DNA of 55,489 nucleotides, taken from positions 1 through 55,489 of the forward strand of contig NZ_JARXVE010000016.1 in NCBI RefSeq assembly GCF_029893345.1, in the 5' to 3' direction. Source of the DNA: Mycolicibacterium frederiksbergense (GTDB lineage Bacteria; Actinomycetota; Actinomycetes; Mycobacteriales; Mycobacteriaceae). This document shows, piece after piece, positions 6,859 to 15,377 of this stretch (positions are counted from its first letter, which is position 1; each line of letters opens with the position of its first letter). Under the pieces are notes generated by a model that was not told the DNA's origin, searched no databases, and saw only the letters and a program-made list of their open reading frames with translations. A program made the position numbers and the translations under genes.

Positions 6859-8438
6859 CGCTCCGCCTTGAGCGCGTCGGTAGCCGGCGAGGTGGACTGG
6901 CCGGCTGCCGTGCGGCGGGCGATCAGGTCCTCCATCAGCTCGATCATCACGTCGCCGTGATCGCGCTCGATGCCGTCGGAGAACTTGTTGCGCCAGGCGA
7001 TCTGCTCACCGATGGTGACGGTTTGCTCGTCGCTGTCGGTGTGGCCGTTCTGCCACGACCCGTCGGGCTGCACTCGACCCCACGGGCCCCGGGCCGGGTC
7101 CTTCACGATCGCGTTGAACGGGCGCGCGAACCGCGAGTACACGAACCGCCACGTCTGCGGCCAGCCGCCGCGCTTCTGCGGGTCAGACGGCGGGAACACG
7201 CCGCGGGACTGGGCTTCGAGCTCTTCTGCTGCAGACATGGTGATCTCTCCTGATCCGGTGGTGCTGGTGAGGGTGAGCAGCGCATCGCCCATCGCGAGCG
7301 CACGGTTGTAGCGGCCGATCCGGTCATCGATGCCGTTGGCACGGCCGGTCTTCGGGTTGGTGCCGTTGACCGCGCGGGATCCGCCTTCGATGTCGCGGCG
7401 GTCGGCATAGTCATTCATCGGGCGTTGCGTGGTCCAGTACCAGGTGACGCCGATGAATCCGTAACGGTCGCTGGCCAACTGGGCGGGATCGTCGACGAAG
7501 AACGTCGGCGTCGGCACCAAGCCCTTACCGTGGGCCCACTGCGACAGATTCGTGTAGTGGCCCCGACCGGTGACCTGGATCGGACCGCGGCCCTTAAACC
7601 GGATCCCGTCGCCGGGCTGGCAGTTGCCGAGATCGCTGCAGCGGCCTTCGTATTCGGCGCCGGACGCGATCTCCTCCATGTAGCGCAGCCCGCCGGACTC
7701 GTGGCCAATCTGCGCGGCCCACATGGCGATCCGCTCCACCGTGGTACAACCGCAATCGGCCAGGCACTGGGATGCGGCGGGCAGTAGCGCGGCGAACCGG
7801 TCCCGGGTGACCACGCTGGGTGACATGGCCTGAGCCAGCACCGACACCTGATCAGCGGTCGGCGCGCTGGGCCCACCGGTGGCCGGCTGTACGTCGGCGT
7901 AGGCGTAGCCCTTCGGCGGGATCAGAGTGGCGCACTGGTCAAACGAGATCCAATAGCCCTGAGGCTGGAAACCACTGTCAGCGATCCACACCGCCCGGGC
8001 GGCCGAGGCGTCGTCGTACCCCATCGCCGCGACGTAGTGGTATGTGGTTCCGCCGGAGTACCGCGGCGACACCGACCCCTTCACGCCGCGCGGCTTGTTC
8101 GACGGTGGCGCGACCCAGTTCATGACGACGCCGAAACCGCCGTCGATCGAGCGTTTCAGGTTGGCCCACAACGCTTCTTTCTGCGCCGCGGTCGCCGGGT
8201 CCCGCTCCAGATAGACCGAGGCGTAGCGGGCGTCGGGGACGATGTTGTCCAGGACACGCTCGATCAGCCCGACGTAGTCGGTGCCGTTCGTGGTGGTGCC
8301 GATCTGCCGAGCCAGATCCGACTCAGCCACGATGATGCCGCGGGAGTTAAGCACCACCTGCGTCGCGGCCGGGCCGCACCAGTAGCCGGTCTCCTGCGGC
8401 ACAACCGCCCGGTCATACGGGAGTACCTTCTCAGCCAT
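6855..8438 (-). CDS. lysA: lysin A, C39-type peptidase plus GH19 endolysin
   Basis: 527 residues. The N-terminus has a C39-like cysteine peptidase signature, QETGYWCGPAATQVVLNSRG (Cys about 21), with a candidate His in TYHYVAAMGYDD. From about residue 200 comes a glycoside-hydrolase 19 domain: MWAAQIGHESGGL (catalytic Glu), FKGRGPIQVTGRGHYTN, RAVNGTNPKTGRANGIDDRIGRY. The last 120 residues (GGWPQTWRFVYSRFARPFN ...) look like a cell-wall-binding or scaffold region. Peptidase and glycosidase together cut both bond types of peptidoglycan. No signal peptide, so export depends on the holin. Start overlaps the previous gene as TGATG. Confidence 0.92.
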   Translation of the reverse strand: MAEKVLPYDRAVVPQETGYWCGPAATQVVLNSRGIIVAESDLARQIGTTTNGTDYVGLIERVLDNIVPDARYASVYLERDPATAAQKEALWANLKRSIDGGFGVVMNWVAPPSNKPRGVKGSVSPRYSGGTTYHYVAAMGYDDASAARAVWIADSGFQPQGYWISFDQCATLIPPKGYAYADVQPATGGPSAPTADQVSVLAQAMSPSVVTRDRFAALLPAASQCLADCGCTTVERIAMWAAQIGHESGGLRYMEEIASGAEYEGRCSDLGNCQPGDGIRFKGRGPIQVTGRGHYTNLSQWAHGKGLVPTPTFFVDDPAQLASDRYGFIGVTWYWTTQRPMNDYADRRDIEGGSRAVNGTNPKTGRANGIDDRIGRYNRALAMGDALLTLTSTTGSGEITMSAAEELEAQSRGVFPPSDPQKRGGWPQTWRFVYSRFARPFNAIVKDPARGPWGRVQPDGSWQNGHTDSDEQTVTIGEQIAWRNKFSDGIERDHGDVMIELMEDLIARRTAAGQSTSPATDALKAER

Positions 8439-8728
8439 CAGCGGTCCCGCTTAAAGATGCCGCCGATGATGTCGGCGATTTGATCACCGAGCAGCGGCAG
8501 CCCCTTGAGGTTTTCCCCAAGGCCGCCCGCGAGACTTCCCGCCAATGCCATGACTGTAGAAGTCACCTGCTCCGGCAGGTTCGACAGGTCCGGGAGCTTC
8601 GCCACGATCTGGTCGTCCAGGTCGGACAGGTCGGGGAGTTTCGCCTCCAAGCGGTCGGCGATGCGGTCCGCTATCCGGTCGGCGAGGGGCCCGAAGAGTG
8701 TGGCGATGAGTTGGCCGATGCGTTCCAC
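8438..8728 (-). CDS. hypothetical protein upstream of lysin A
   Basis: 96 residues from GTG 8726-8728, ribosome site AAAGGA. The first half is an amphipathic helical region with repeated AKLPDLSDLDDQI / AKLPDLSNLPEQV units; the second half, MALAGSLAGGLGENLKGLPLLGDQIADIIGGIF, is Gly/Leu-rich and weakly hydrophobic. No family recognised. The internal repeat (two LPDLSxL units about 19 residues apart) is clear. It starts the lysis cluster and is probably its first gene. Confidence 0.7.
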   Translation of the reverse strand: MERIGQLIATLFGPLADRIADRIADRLEAKLPDLSDLDDQIVAKLPDLSNLPEQVTSTVMALAGSLAGGLGENLKGLPLLGDQIADIIGGIFKRDR

Positions 8729-8884
8729 GGCTGGTCCTTTCGGCAGGGACGACGAATAGCCGCGCGTTTATGAAACGGCGGCTGCGGTTTGTGCTGGTCG
8801 GTGGCTAAAAGCTGGTGAAAGTCAAAGCCAAAGAACTTTGCACTTTCGTTGGATATAGCAAGTTTTCGCGCGGTTTTTTACAGG

Positions 8885-9013
8885 TCACCAGGAAGCGATG
8901 GTGTCGCGGTCGATCAGGTGCTCCACGGGTCCGATGCCGTAGAGGAACGCGACGGTAAGCACGGCGAACAGCGCTCCGCTGACGAGCAGGCCGCAGCCGA
9001 GCGCGCGGGTCAT
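8885..9013 (-). CDS. 42-aa membrane protein
   Basis: ATG 9011-9013 overlaps the preceding stop as ATGA. The product MTRALGCGLLVSGALFAVLT... is a single membrane helix ending GPVEHLIDRDTIASW. It follows the tail genes and precedes a 156-bp gap (8729-8884) that holds no gene, only AT-rich sequence. Function unknown. Confidence 0.55.
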   Translation of the reverse strand: MTRALGCGLLVSGALFAVLTVAFLYGIGPVEHLIDRDTIASW

Positions 9014-9186
9014 GGCGCGGCCAGATCGGACCAGTCAGCGACTTCGTTGTCGGTGGCCCAATGCCCGCCATTGGCTGGATGCATCACGCCCCAGCGATCA
9101 TCGGCGGCCTGGACAGCAACAGCGCCGAACATGTGCGATTCACGGTCGGTGCACTGCTTGACGGTGGGCGGCTTCTTCGCGGCCAT
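9010..9186 (-). CDS. hypothetical protein (58 aa)
   Basis: ATG 9184-9186 with ribosome site AAGGAG 7 nt upstream. The start MAAKKPPTVKQCTDRESHMFGAVAVQAADDRWGVMHPANGGHWATDNEVADWSDL is soluble and His/Trp-containing. It follows the minor tail genes and overlaps the next gene. No family recognised; real because of its ribosome site and tight packing. Confidence 0.65.
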   Translation of the reverse strand: MAAKKPPTVKQCTDRESHMFGAVAVQAADDRWGVMHPANGGHWATDNEVADWSDLAAP

Positions 9187-9188
9187 GA

Positions 9189-9500
9189 TCAGACTCCTTG
9201 TGGGACGGTGAACTCGGCACGGTATGCGGTGTCGTCGAGGACGCGGATGACCCCGGTGGAGGCGACGACGATCCAGGCTGTGGCTTCGCCGAGCATTTCG
9301 GGGCTGTCGCCCGGTCGCTGCAGGCGGATACGCCAATGCACGCTCCCATCCGCTTCTCGCCGGCCCTCTACTGCTCCACGGATCAGTAGTCCGCCCTGCA
9401 GGCCGGAGTCGATGGCCCCGACGAGTTCCATGGCGTCACCGACGAGTCCACTGAACTGCATCGACTGATAGTTGGGTTGCTGGATCGGTTCTGCTGGCAT
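9189..9500 (-). CDS. hypothetical tail-region protein (103 aa)
   Basis: Start at ATG 9498-9500. A GTG three codons upstream (9507-9509) sits better with the AGGAGG ribosome site and may be the true start. Alternating beta-strand pattern: GGLLIRGAVEGRREADGSVHWRIRLQR, then TAWIVVASTGVIRVLDDTAYRAEFTV. This looks like a small beta-sandwich, possibly part of the tail tip. It follows the large Gly-rich minor tail protein directly. Confidence 0.65.
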   Translation of the reverse strand: MPAEPIQQPNYQSMQFSGLVGDAMELVGAIDSGLQGGLLIRGAVEGRREADGSVHWRIRLQRPGDSPEMLGEATAWIVVASTGVIRVLDDTAYRAEFTVPQGV

Positions 9501-9517
9501 GAACGGCACTGCCCCTC

Positions 9518-12175
9518 CTACGGTTCCGGTTTGACGATGATGTTGCGGTTGGCGAAGTTGACGGTGCCGCTGCTGCTCTTGTACACCGCCTTGAATGTGG
9601 TGGTTCCTGGGGTCAGTCGGGTCAGTCCGGTGTAGTGGAATCGGTTTGACAGGGTGCCACCCAGTCCCGAAGCGCCGGCCCATGTTCCGCGAGCACATCG
9701 GGTATCGGCCGCCGCCATGGTGTTGGCACCCGAAACGGCGATCCCCACGAACCCGGTCTGAGCAGTGAGGGCCGTGGTGGCCATCTCGGCCGAAATATCC
9801 ACTACGACTTCCCCGCTCGGCGGAACCACAATGGTGACCGAGGGTCCGACTGTAGCCAGGTCCACATAGGCGGCGCTGCTGGTGCCCTGCGACGTGGCGA
9901 TCGTATTGCTGGTGATGCGTGAGGGTGTGCCGGTATCCAAGAAGCCGAACTGAATGATCGAACCCGGTGACGCCGAATCCGATGAGCCCCAGCCGCCGGA
10001 CCGGTAGCTGGCGCCCAGCGAGGATGCATGCGTGGTGTCGTTGTACGAGTCGAACGGGGTGCCGTTGACACTGATCGTGTAGATGTAGCCGTCGTCGGAG
10101 GTCAGGGAGAACGCGTTGAACGGGACGGCATCGCCGAGCGTGCCGGTCTTCCACGCCGACTTGGTTCCCGACGAGACGCGACCCAGCTCATAGTTCGTCA
10201 CGCCGCTAACGGTTTTCACCCACAGATACACGTAGCTGGTGAACGCCGAGTTGGCGCGGATGATCAGGATGTGGCCGCCGGATGCCCCGTTCGGGGGAAC
10301 ACGGCTCCAGGTGGCCGCCGCAGTCATAGCGTCAGTGAGGGCGACCCCGGTGTTCAGCTTGTAGGTCGGGAGCAGCAGTGTCCCCATGGAGGTGAACGCC
10401 GCCGGCATGCCCGCCTGCGCTCGCAGCCATGCGCAGCCGTCTGCGCCGTCGGCCGCGCCGAACCCTGTTGCCGTCCCCGCACCGCCAGCACCGACCGTTA
10501 GGGAGAGTGCGCCGGTGGCGGCACCGGGACCGAGCGTGACCGTGCCCCACGAGCCGGCGTTGCCGCCCTTGCCTTGGACGCTGAACCAATCGCCAGCACC
10601 GCCGCCACCACCCGGCGAGCGACCCTTCGCCCCCACAGGGGCTTCGCCGCCACCCTCGTACAGAATGTCGTTGAGCATCCGGTTGCCGGGGCCCCAGCCC
10701 TTGGGGTGCGAGCCCGTCCCTGAGCCGACCGATGCGCCACCCACGCCGGTCGCCTTGGCAACCCCCGCGACCCTGAACACTGTGTCAGTGCCCGCGCCCG
10801 ACGAATCGGTGAGCCCGCCACCGCCGCCACCACCACCGCCGAGGACGGGCACGTCGAGCGAGTCAGTCGCATGGTTGAACCACATGGGCAGCGTGGGGGT
10901 GTAGTTGCCCGCCACGTCGAAGACCGCTGTCTCGGGCTGCCGGAACGTGACCACCTCGCGGAAGCCGTTCACGTCACCCCTGCTCAGTAGGTCCGAGATC
11001 TGCGCCGAATGTCGACTGAGTAGGGCCGCCGCGCCGGCCAGCACGCCATCTGCTTGCGCCTGCGTAGCACTCTCGGCGTTGTTGCCGCCGAGGTTGTTGT
11101 AGATCCGGGTGATGGTGCCCCACGCCGTCGCATGCGCCGTTGTCGCGGTGGCGTCCGCGGTGTTCGCTGTCTCCTTGGTGCCGAGGAAGTCCGCCACCGA
11201 CGCGTTGATGTCCGCCCACGAGCCACCCGACAGCCAAGATGTCCAATTACCCTGAGCGGCCGACGCGTTCGCGGCAATGGCGCCAAGCCCGTCCACCTTC
11301 GTCTGGTCGAGGATCGGAATATTCTTGCCCGACAGCAACCCCGCCACGATAGAACCAGGAATAGACACGATATTCAGGAACGTCTGCGCGATGCTGCCGC
11401 TGATGATCTTGCTGGCATCAATACCCGGGACGTTGATCGCACCGATCGGAGACCCGATATTCGGTCCCGGAATGTGAAACAGTGCGTTGTAGACGTCAGT
11501 GACCGTGTGTCCAGTCCCCGACACGCCCAACGCATTACAGATCTTGTCGATTAGGCCCTGCGCGCCAGGTATCGCAGCGATCGTCGTGTCGAGGTCATCC
11601 AACTTGACCTGGAGACCATTGATCCGACCAATGGAGAACAGGCCAGTCACGATCTTCGATGCGTCCAACCCTGGGATCCAGGCCCCGTTAAGTAAGCCAC
11701 CAACGAGATTGGCGAAGATATTCAGCGGCAGCAGCATCAGGTTGACGAACTGGGTCACCGCGGTGATCGGATTGAACGCCGGATCCAGAAAGTTGATACT
11801 AGCCAGGAAGTTGCGGACATTCAGGAAGAACGTCCCCAGGTCGTTAAGGTCGCCATCTTCAACGCCCGTGATGGCCTCGATGAGATCGCCGATAAGCGGC
11901 CAATCCTTAACATCGGCGAGGATCGCGTCCAAGTTCTGCCGCCACTCGACCAGCCACTCGAACGGCTTCCACCCCAAGATCTCGATCGCACCCAGAGCTT
12001 TCGCTACCCACCCCAGGAACGCATCAATGAAGAACTTGGCGATCTCCCCCAACTCAGGCAGAGACGGCAGTGGAACATTCTTCGGGTTCCAGCCGCCCCA
12101 CGGAACATCCGGGAGGTTGTGCAGTGATTCCAGATTCGGGGTCTGCTGCAGCCACTCAGGGATTGGGTCGATCAC
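9518..12175 (-). CDS. minor tail protein with glycine-rich region (885 aa)
   Basis: GTG 12173-12175 overlaps the previous stop (GTGTGA). The N-terminal 350 residues are helical with repeated GLxxIxxxxG and PxxxASKIxxG units (IPGLDASKIVTG, VPGIDASKIISG), typical of mycobacteriophage minor tail proteins. A poly-Gly stretch (LGGGGGGGGGL) and Gly/Ala-rich region then span about 460-620. The C-terminus is beta-rich (FTSYVYLWVKTVSGVTNYELG ... TTFKAVYKSSSGTVNFANRN), suggesting a receptor-binding or carbohydrate-binding jelly roll. Such Gly-rich proteins probably form flexible tip fibres. It is likely a host-range determinant. Confidence 0.85.
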   Translation of the reverse strand: MIDPIPEWLQQTPNLESLHNLPDVPWGGWNPKNVPLPSLPELGEIAKFFIDAFLGWVAKALGAIEILGWKPFEWLVEWRQNLDAILADVKDWPLIGDLIEAITGVEDGDLNDLGTFFLNVRNFLASINFLDPAFNPITAVTQFVNLMLLPLNIFANLVGGLLNGAWIPGLDASKIVTGLFSIGRINGLQVKLDDLDTTIAAIPGAQGLIDKICNALGVSGTGHTVTDVYNALFHIPGPNIGSPIGAINVPGIDASKIISGSIAQTFLNIVSIPGSIVAGLLSGKNIPILDQTKVDGLGAIAANASAAQGNWTSWLSGGSWADINASVADFLGTKETANTADATATTAHATAWGTITRIYNNLGGNNAESATQAQADGVLAGAAALLSRHSAQISDLLSRGDVNGFREVVTFRQPETAVFDVAGNYTPTLPMWFNHATDSLDVPVLGGGGGGGGGLTDSSGAGTDTVFRVAGVAKATGVGGASVGSGTGSHPKGWGPGNRMLNDILYEGGGEAPVGAKGRSPGGGGGAGDWFSVQGKGGNAGSWGTVTLGPGAATGALSLTVGAGGAGTATGFGAADGADGCAWLRAQAGMPAAFTSMGTLLLPTYKLNTGVALTDAMTAAATWSRVPPNGASGGHILIIRANSAFTSYVYLWVKTVSGVTNYELGRVSSGTKSAWKTGTLGDAVPFNAFSLTSDDGYIYTISVNGTPFDSYNDTTHASSLGASYRSGGWGSSDSASPGSIIQFGFLDTGTPSRITSNTIATSQGTSSAAYVDLATVGPSVTIVVPPSGEVVVDISAEMATTALTAQTGFVGIAVSGANTMAAADTRCARGTWAGASGLGGTLSNRFHYTGLTRLTPGTTTFKAVYKSSSGTVNFANRNIIVKPEP

Positions 12176-13023
12176 ACGAACTCCACGCCAACGCTGAACC
12201 ACGGCTCCGTCGTCGAATACGTGGCCGCACCGGACTTCTTCTCAGCCATCAGGAACACCGTCGCCGCAGCGCCACCGGCCACGAAGTAGTCCTCGTTCGA
12301 TGCCGCCGTACCTGCGGGTGGCCCCGAGATCACCACAGTGCGTTGCGTCTGCATCCCAGACACTCCGTGCCCGTATCCGATGATGGGACCGTCGGCAGCT
12401 CCCAGGCGGGCAATGATGTCCACCTTCAGATCCGAGCTCGATCCGATCACGGTGGCGCCGGCGTTTATGTGCAGCCGGTACGGGGACTTGTACGTTCCCG
12501 CCGCAATGTTGACTACGCCAAGCTGAAAGGTCGCCGTCGTCCCTGACGGTGCGTTGTTCAGGCTGCCCGGCCAATGCGACCGCACAACCTTCGGCTGCAC
12601 CAACTCGAATCCATCCCCAGTGGACTTGACCGCCGGGACCTGCCCCGCCACCGGTGATCCGCTCAAGTCGGTTGGATCCCAAGTGGCGTTGCCGTCGGCA
12701 CCCTTCCGCCCCTTGCGGTTGGTGGCATTGAGCTGTACCCGCTGCGGAACGCCAGGGCCACCCGGTTGAGTGACCGTGAACGACATCGAGTCCGGCGTCG
12801 GATCGTCATGCTCCAACGGGATCATGTTCACTTCTTCGAGAATTTCCGTCCACGGGCCTGGGTCACCTTGCACCAGGCCGGGAATCCCCGACATCCCAGG
12901 AAGCGGTTTGGCGAAGAAGATATAGGCACCACGCTCCGGGTCAGACTCCTTCGGCACCAGGGTCTCGATAACCCAATACTCATGGCCGTCAACAACCTTC
13001 GTCGGGTACGGCTCAACAGGCAC
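12172..13023 (-). CDS. minor tail protein (283 aa)
   Basis: GTG 13021-13023 with ribosome site AGGAGACC. The N-terminal half holds GHEYWVIETLVP and DPERGAYIFFAKPLPGMSG; the middle has a short collagen-like stretch (QLNATNRKGRKGADGNATWDP); the C-terminal half is beta-rich with YKSPYRLHINAGATVIGSSSDLKVDIIARLG. The layout resembles tail-tip proteins whose last domain sits at the distal tip. It overlaps the next gene by 4 bp. Confidence 0.8.
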   Translation of the reverse strand: MPVEPYPTKVVDGHEYWVIETLVPKESDPERGAYIFFAKPLPGMSGIPGLVQGDPGPWTEILEEVNMIPLEHDDPTPDSMSFTVTQPGGPGVPQRVQLNATNRKGRKGADGNATWDPTDLSGSPVAGQVPAVKSTGDGFELVQPKVVRSHWPGSLNNAPSGTTATFQLGVVNIAAGTYKSPYRLHINAGATVIGSSSDLKVDIIARLGAADGPIIGYGHGVSGMQTQRTVVISGPPAGTAASNEDYFVAGGAAATVFLMAEKKSGAATYSTTEPWFSVGVEFV

Positions 13024-13032
13024 GATGGTCTC

Positions 13033-14751
13033 CTATGATCTCGGGGCAAGAGTGGCGACGTTCCACGCCTCCATCAACCCGGTGATGAAACGCTGATGCT
13101 TTGCAATGGAGGCTTCTTCGGCTTTGCCGTCACCGATCTGCACCATGAGTTCTCTGTCTTTCGGGTTGAACTTCCACGGCGTGTCCTCGACGTAATCCGT
13201 GTACATCTCCCACCCACTCCCTGGGGCTGGGTAGATAAGCGAGAACAGTCCGCCCTTAAAGAAGTCCCGCCCCAACGCGAGTGGGCCGTATGGGGCGTTC
13301 TTCAGCACTGCCTGCGCTGAGGTGTATCCACGAGTGTCGAACAGTGTCGAGAGGAACGTGAAGATCGCTTCCACGTTGTACGGCGCGGACTGGGTCGGCA
13401 CCACCACTTCGATGTTCGGGTGCATCGGGCCCATCTCGCTGCGGCGCTGGTAGTGCTGCAGCATCTGGAACGCGAAGAATGCATCGTTCATGAACCCGTC
13501 AAGCAGATTGCTTGGCACGCCGGTAAATCCGATCACGATCATGAGTGAATCGATCAGCCACGAAAGCGTGGCGTTGATCAGGTCATTCAGCCATTTCGGC
13601 GACTTCCCGCCGATGATGATTTGCCACGCCTTCGGGGTGTGGTCAGTGACCTTGCATGACACCAGCGGTGAATCGCCACCATGCTCCGGTGCGACCACCA
13701 CGGCGTACGGCTCGTGGAAATTCACACCCAGCTTCGGCGCGATATACACCCCGGGCATCGACTGAACCTGCTGGATGATCGGAGAGAAAATATCCCCCAG
13801 AGATCCGCCGAGGTCCACTACCGTACGGAAGATCGAATCCACCACAGTGCCTGTCGGGCCCGTGATCTGGCTGCGGTCCTTCACCGTCACCACATAGGTG
13901 GGTTTGGTCAGGTTCGCCCATCGATCTGGTTGCGGATCACCAACCTCCCACAGCGACACACTGACATCGACGCCGTACGACTTGGTTAGATCCTTGATGA
14001 CCGTCCCGCATGACTCCATGCGAACCGTCTTGGCCACCAACGGTGAACCATCCAGGAATGGGTTAGTGCGCACCACGTACATGGGCGTCTTGAGCATTTC
14101 CAAGAACGTCTGCCGTGACAGACCATCGCGCTCGATCGCCGACAGGATCGTGCCGAACCACGCCCGCACATCAGGATTCAATGACAGCCCGTTGTTGACA
14201 AGCTCCCAGATGCCAGCCTGAATCCGTAAGGCGCATTCGGAGATCATGTTTTCGATCACCGTCACCAGTGGGCCCACAAAGATGGCGTGAGAGAACGGCT
14301 GAACCTGGATCGGTAACCACCAAGACGGGAAGATCGTCAAGTAGTTCAAAATGTCCCAGATACCCAGACAGCGAGCCGTTCCCGTCCACGCCGCCTTCTC
14401 ATACGCCCAGTCGTGGGTATCGACGTAGTAGGGCATCTTGACGCCAGCGGTCTCGACGATGACCCCGACCATCTCTTTGCGGCACAGCTTCATCGGCGCG
14501 ATATGGTCACTAGACCCCTTCAACTTGAAGGTGGCCGCGCCCTTGTCGTTGCGTGGGTCGTTGCCCGATGACTCCATGAGGTCGGCACCGAACACGTCTT
14601 GCCGGGTCCAGAACTTATCCGTGCGGGTGAAGACCCAGTCGATATCAGCCTCGTCCTGTAGCTTCGCCAGCTTCTCGGACGCCTCAGCCTGCATCGCGAT
14701 ATCGCCGTGCAGCAGATTGTCATTTAGGCGCGCGAGATCCGCGGTGGTCAT
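13033..14751 (-). CDS. minor tail protein, Gp37-like (ReqiPepy6 type)
   Basis: 572 residues. Blocks such as CDDxxFARRDxx-like early text are not visible, but the long central part (GVNFHEPYAVVVAPEHGGDSPLVSC, PKAWQIIIGGKSPKWLNDLINATLS, DAFFAFQMLQHYQRRSEMGPMH) and the end (APYNVEAIFTFLSTLFDTRG) match the Gp37-like tail proteins shared by Rhodococcus and mycobacterial siphophages. These lie after the distal tail protein and probably form the tip base. ATG 14749-14751 is 59 bp from the opposing HNH gene. Confidence 0.8.
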   Translation of the reverse strand: MTTADLARLNDNLLHGDIAMQAEASEKLAKLQDEADIDWVFTRTDKFWTRQDVFGADLMESSGNDPRNDKGAATFKLKGSSDHIAPMKLCRKEMVGVIVETAGVKMPYYVDTHDWAYEKAAWTGTARCLGIWDILNYLTIFPSWWLPIQVQPFSHAIFVGPLVTVIENMISECALRIQAGIWELVNNGLSLNPDVRAWFGTILSAIERDGLSRQTFLEMLKTPMYVVRTNPFLDGSPLVAKTVRMESCGTVIKDLTKSYGVDVSVSLWEVGDPQPDRWANLTKPTYVVTVKDRSQITGPTGTVVDSIFRTVVDLGGSLGDIFSPIIQQVQSMPGVYIAPKLGVNFHEPYAVVVAPEHGGDSPLVSCKVTDHTPKAWQIIIGGKSPKWLNDLINATLSWLIDSLMIVIGFTGVPSNLLDGFMNDAFFAFQMLQHYQRRSEMGPMHPNIEVVVPTQSAPYNVEAIFTFLSTLFDTRGYTSAQAVLKNAPYGPLALGRDFFKGGLFSLIYPAPGSGWEMYTDYVEDTPWKFNPKDRELMVQIGDGKAEEASIAKHQRFITGLMEAWNVATLAPRS

Positions 14752-14810
14752 TACGACTCACCGCCCAGAAGGCAACGCATTACAGCGGATATCTCCGATA
14801 AGGTGAGGCC

Positions 14811-15377
14811 ATGGCCCCCAAGGGATCTAGATGTGAGGCAGGATGCCCCTGCGGAAAGCACAAGCGAGCTAGATGCGAACCGGGTTGCACGTGCTGGCGA
14901 CACAATCCGTCACCAGAGACGATCGCCAAACTCCGTGCAATGTCGGATAACCGAAAGGGTGCGCGGTCAACCGATGAGCATCGACGCAAGATTTCCACGG
15001 CACTCACGGGCAGGCTCCTTTCAGATGATCACCGACGAAAGATGGCAACGGTCAACGCCGATCCGGCGCTGCTAAAGCAGAAGGCAGAGTCGCGGAAGGC
15101 TCTACGAAAGACGGCCGCGACCCACCGACAAGTGCATAAACGGCTGGCGCGCGACCGCGGCCCTGCCAGTGATTACCAGTGCGTGGACTGCTCGGGCACT
15201 GCCAACGCGTGGTCCCACAACTGGAGTACGTGGGAAGATGTGGCACAGGATCTTTGCGGCAAGCGACTTATCTTCAGTACGAACCTTGGTGTATACGAGC
15301 CGCGTTGCCATGCCTGCCACAACCGGTTCGACATCGCGCATGGACGCAGCCGATGGGACACCCCCTATAAGGGGTAA
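14811..15377 (+). CDS. free-standing HNH homing-type endonuclease with NUMOD3 motifs
   Basis: 188 residues on the strand opposite to the tail operon. The N-terminus is rich in Cys/His (CEAGCPCGKHKRARCEPGCTC). Two NUMOD3-like repeats follow, SPETIAKLRAMSDNRKG and TDEHRRKISTALTGRLLSDDHRRKM, which in phage homing endonucleases bind DNA. The C-terminus has CVDCSGTANAWSH and EPRCHACHNRFD, a zinc-ribbed HNH-like nuclease core. It is wedged between two minor tail genes and overlaps the 3' end of one by 13 bp, the usual sign of a mobile intronless homing gene. Confidence 0.8.
   Translation: MAPKGSRCEAGCPCGKHKRARCEPGCTCWRHNPSPETIAKLRAMSDNRKGARSTDEHRRKISTALTGRLLSDDHRRKMATVNADPALLKQKAESRKALRKTAATHRQVHKRLARDRGPASDYQCVDCSGTANAWSHNWSTWEDVAQDLCGKRLIFSTNLGVYEPRCHACHNRFDIAHGRSRWDTPYKG

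Noticed and set aside
10386..10904. 172-aa proline-rich plus-strand frame
   Set aside because: Exact antisense shadow of the glycine-rich region of the minor tail gene.
14780..15377. Similar RRYPL ends of two minus-strand frames flanking the HNH gene, as target-site duplication
   Set aside because: The DNA differs (CGTCGTTACCCCTTA versus CGGAGATATCCGCTG); only one frame is a real gene.
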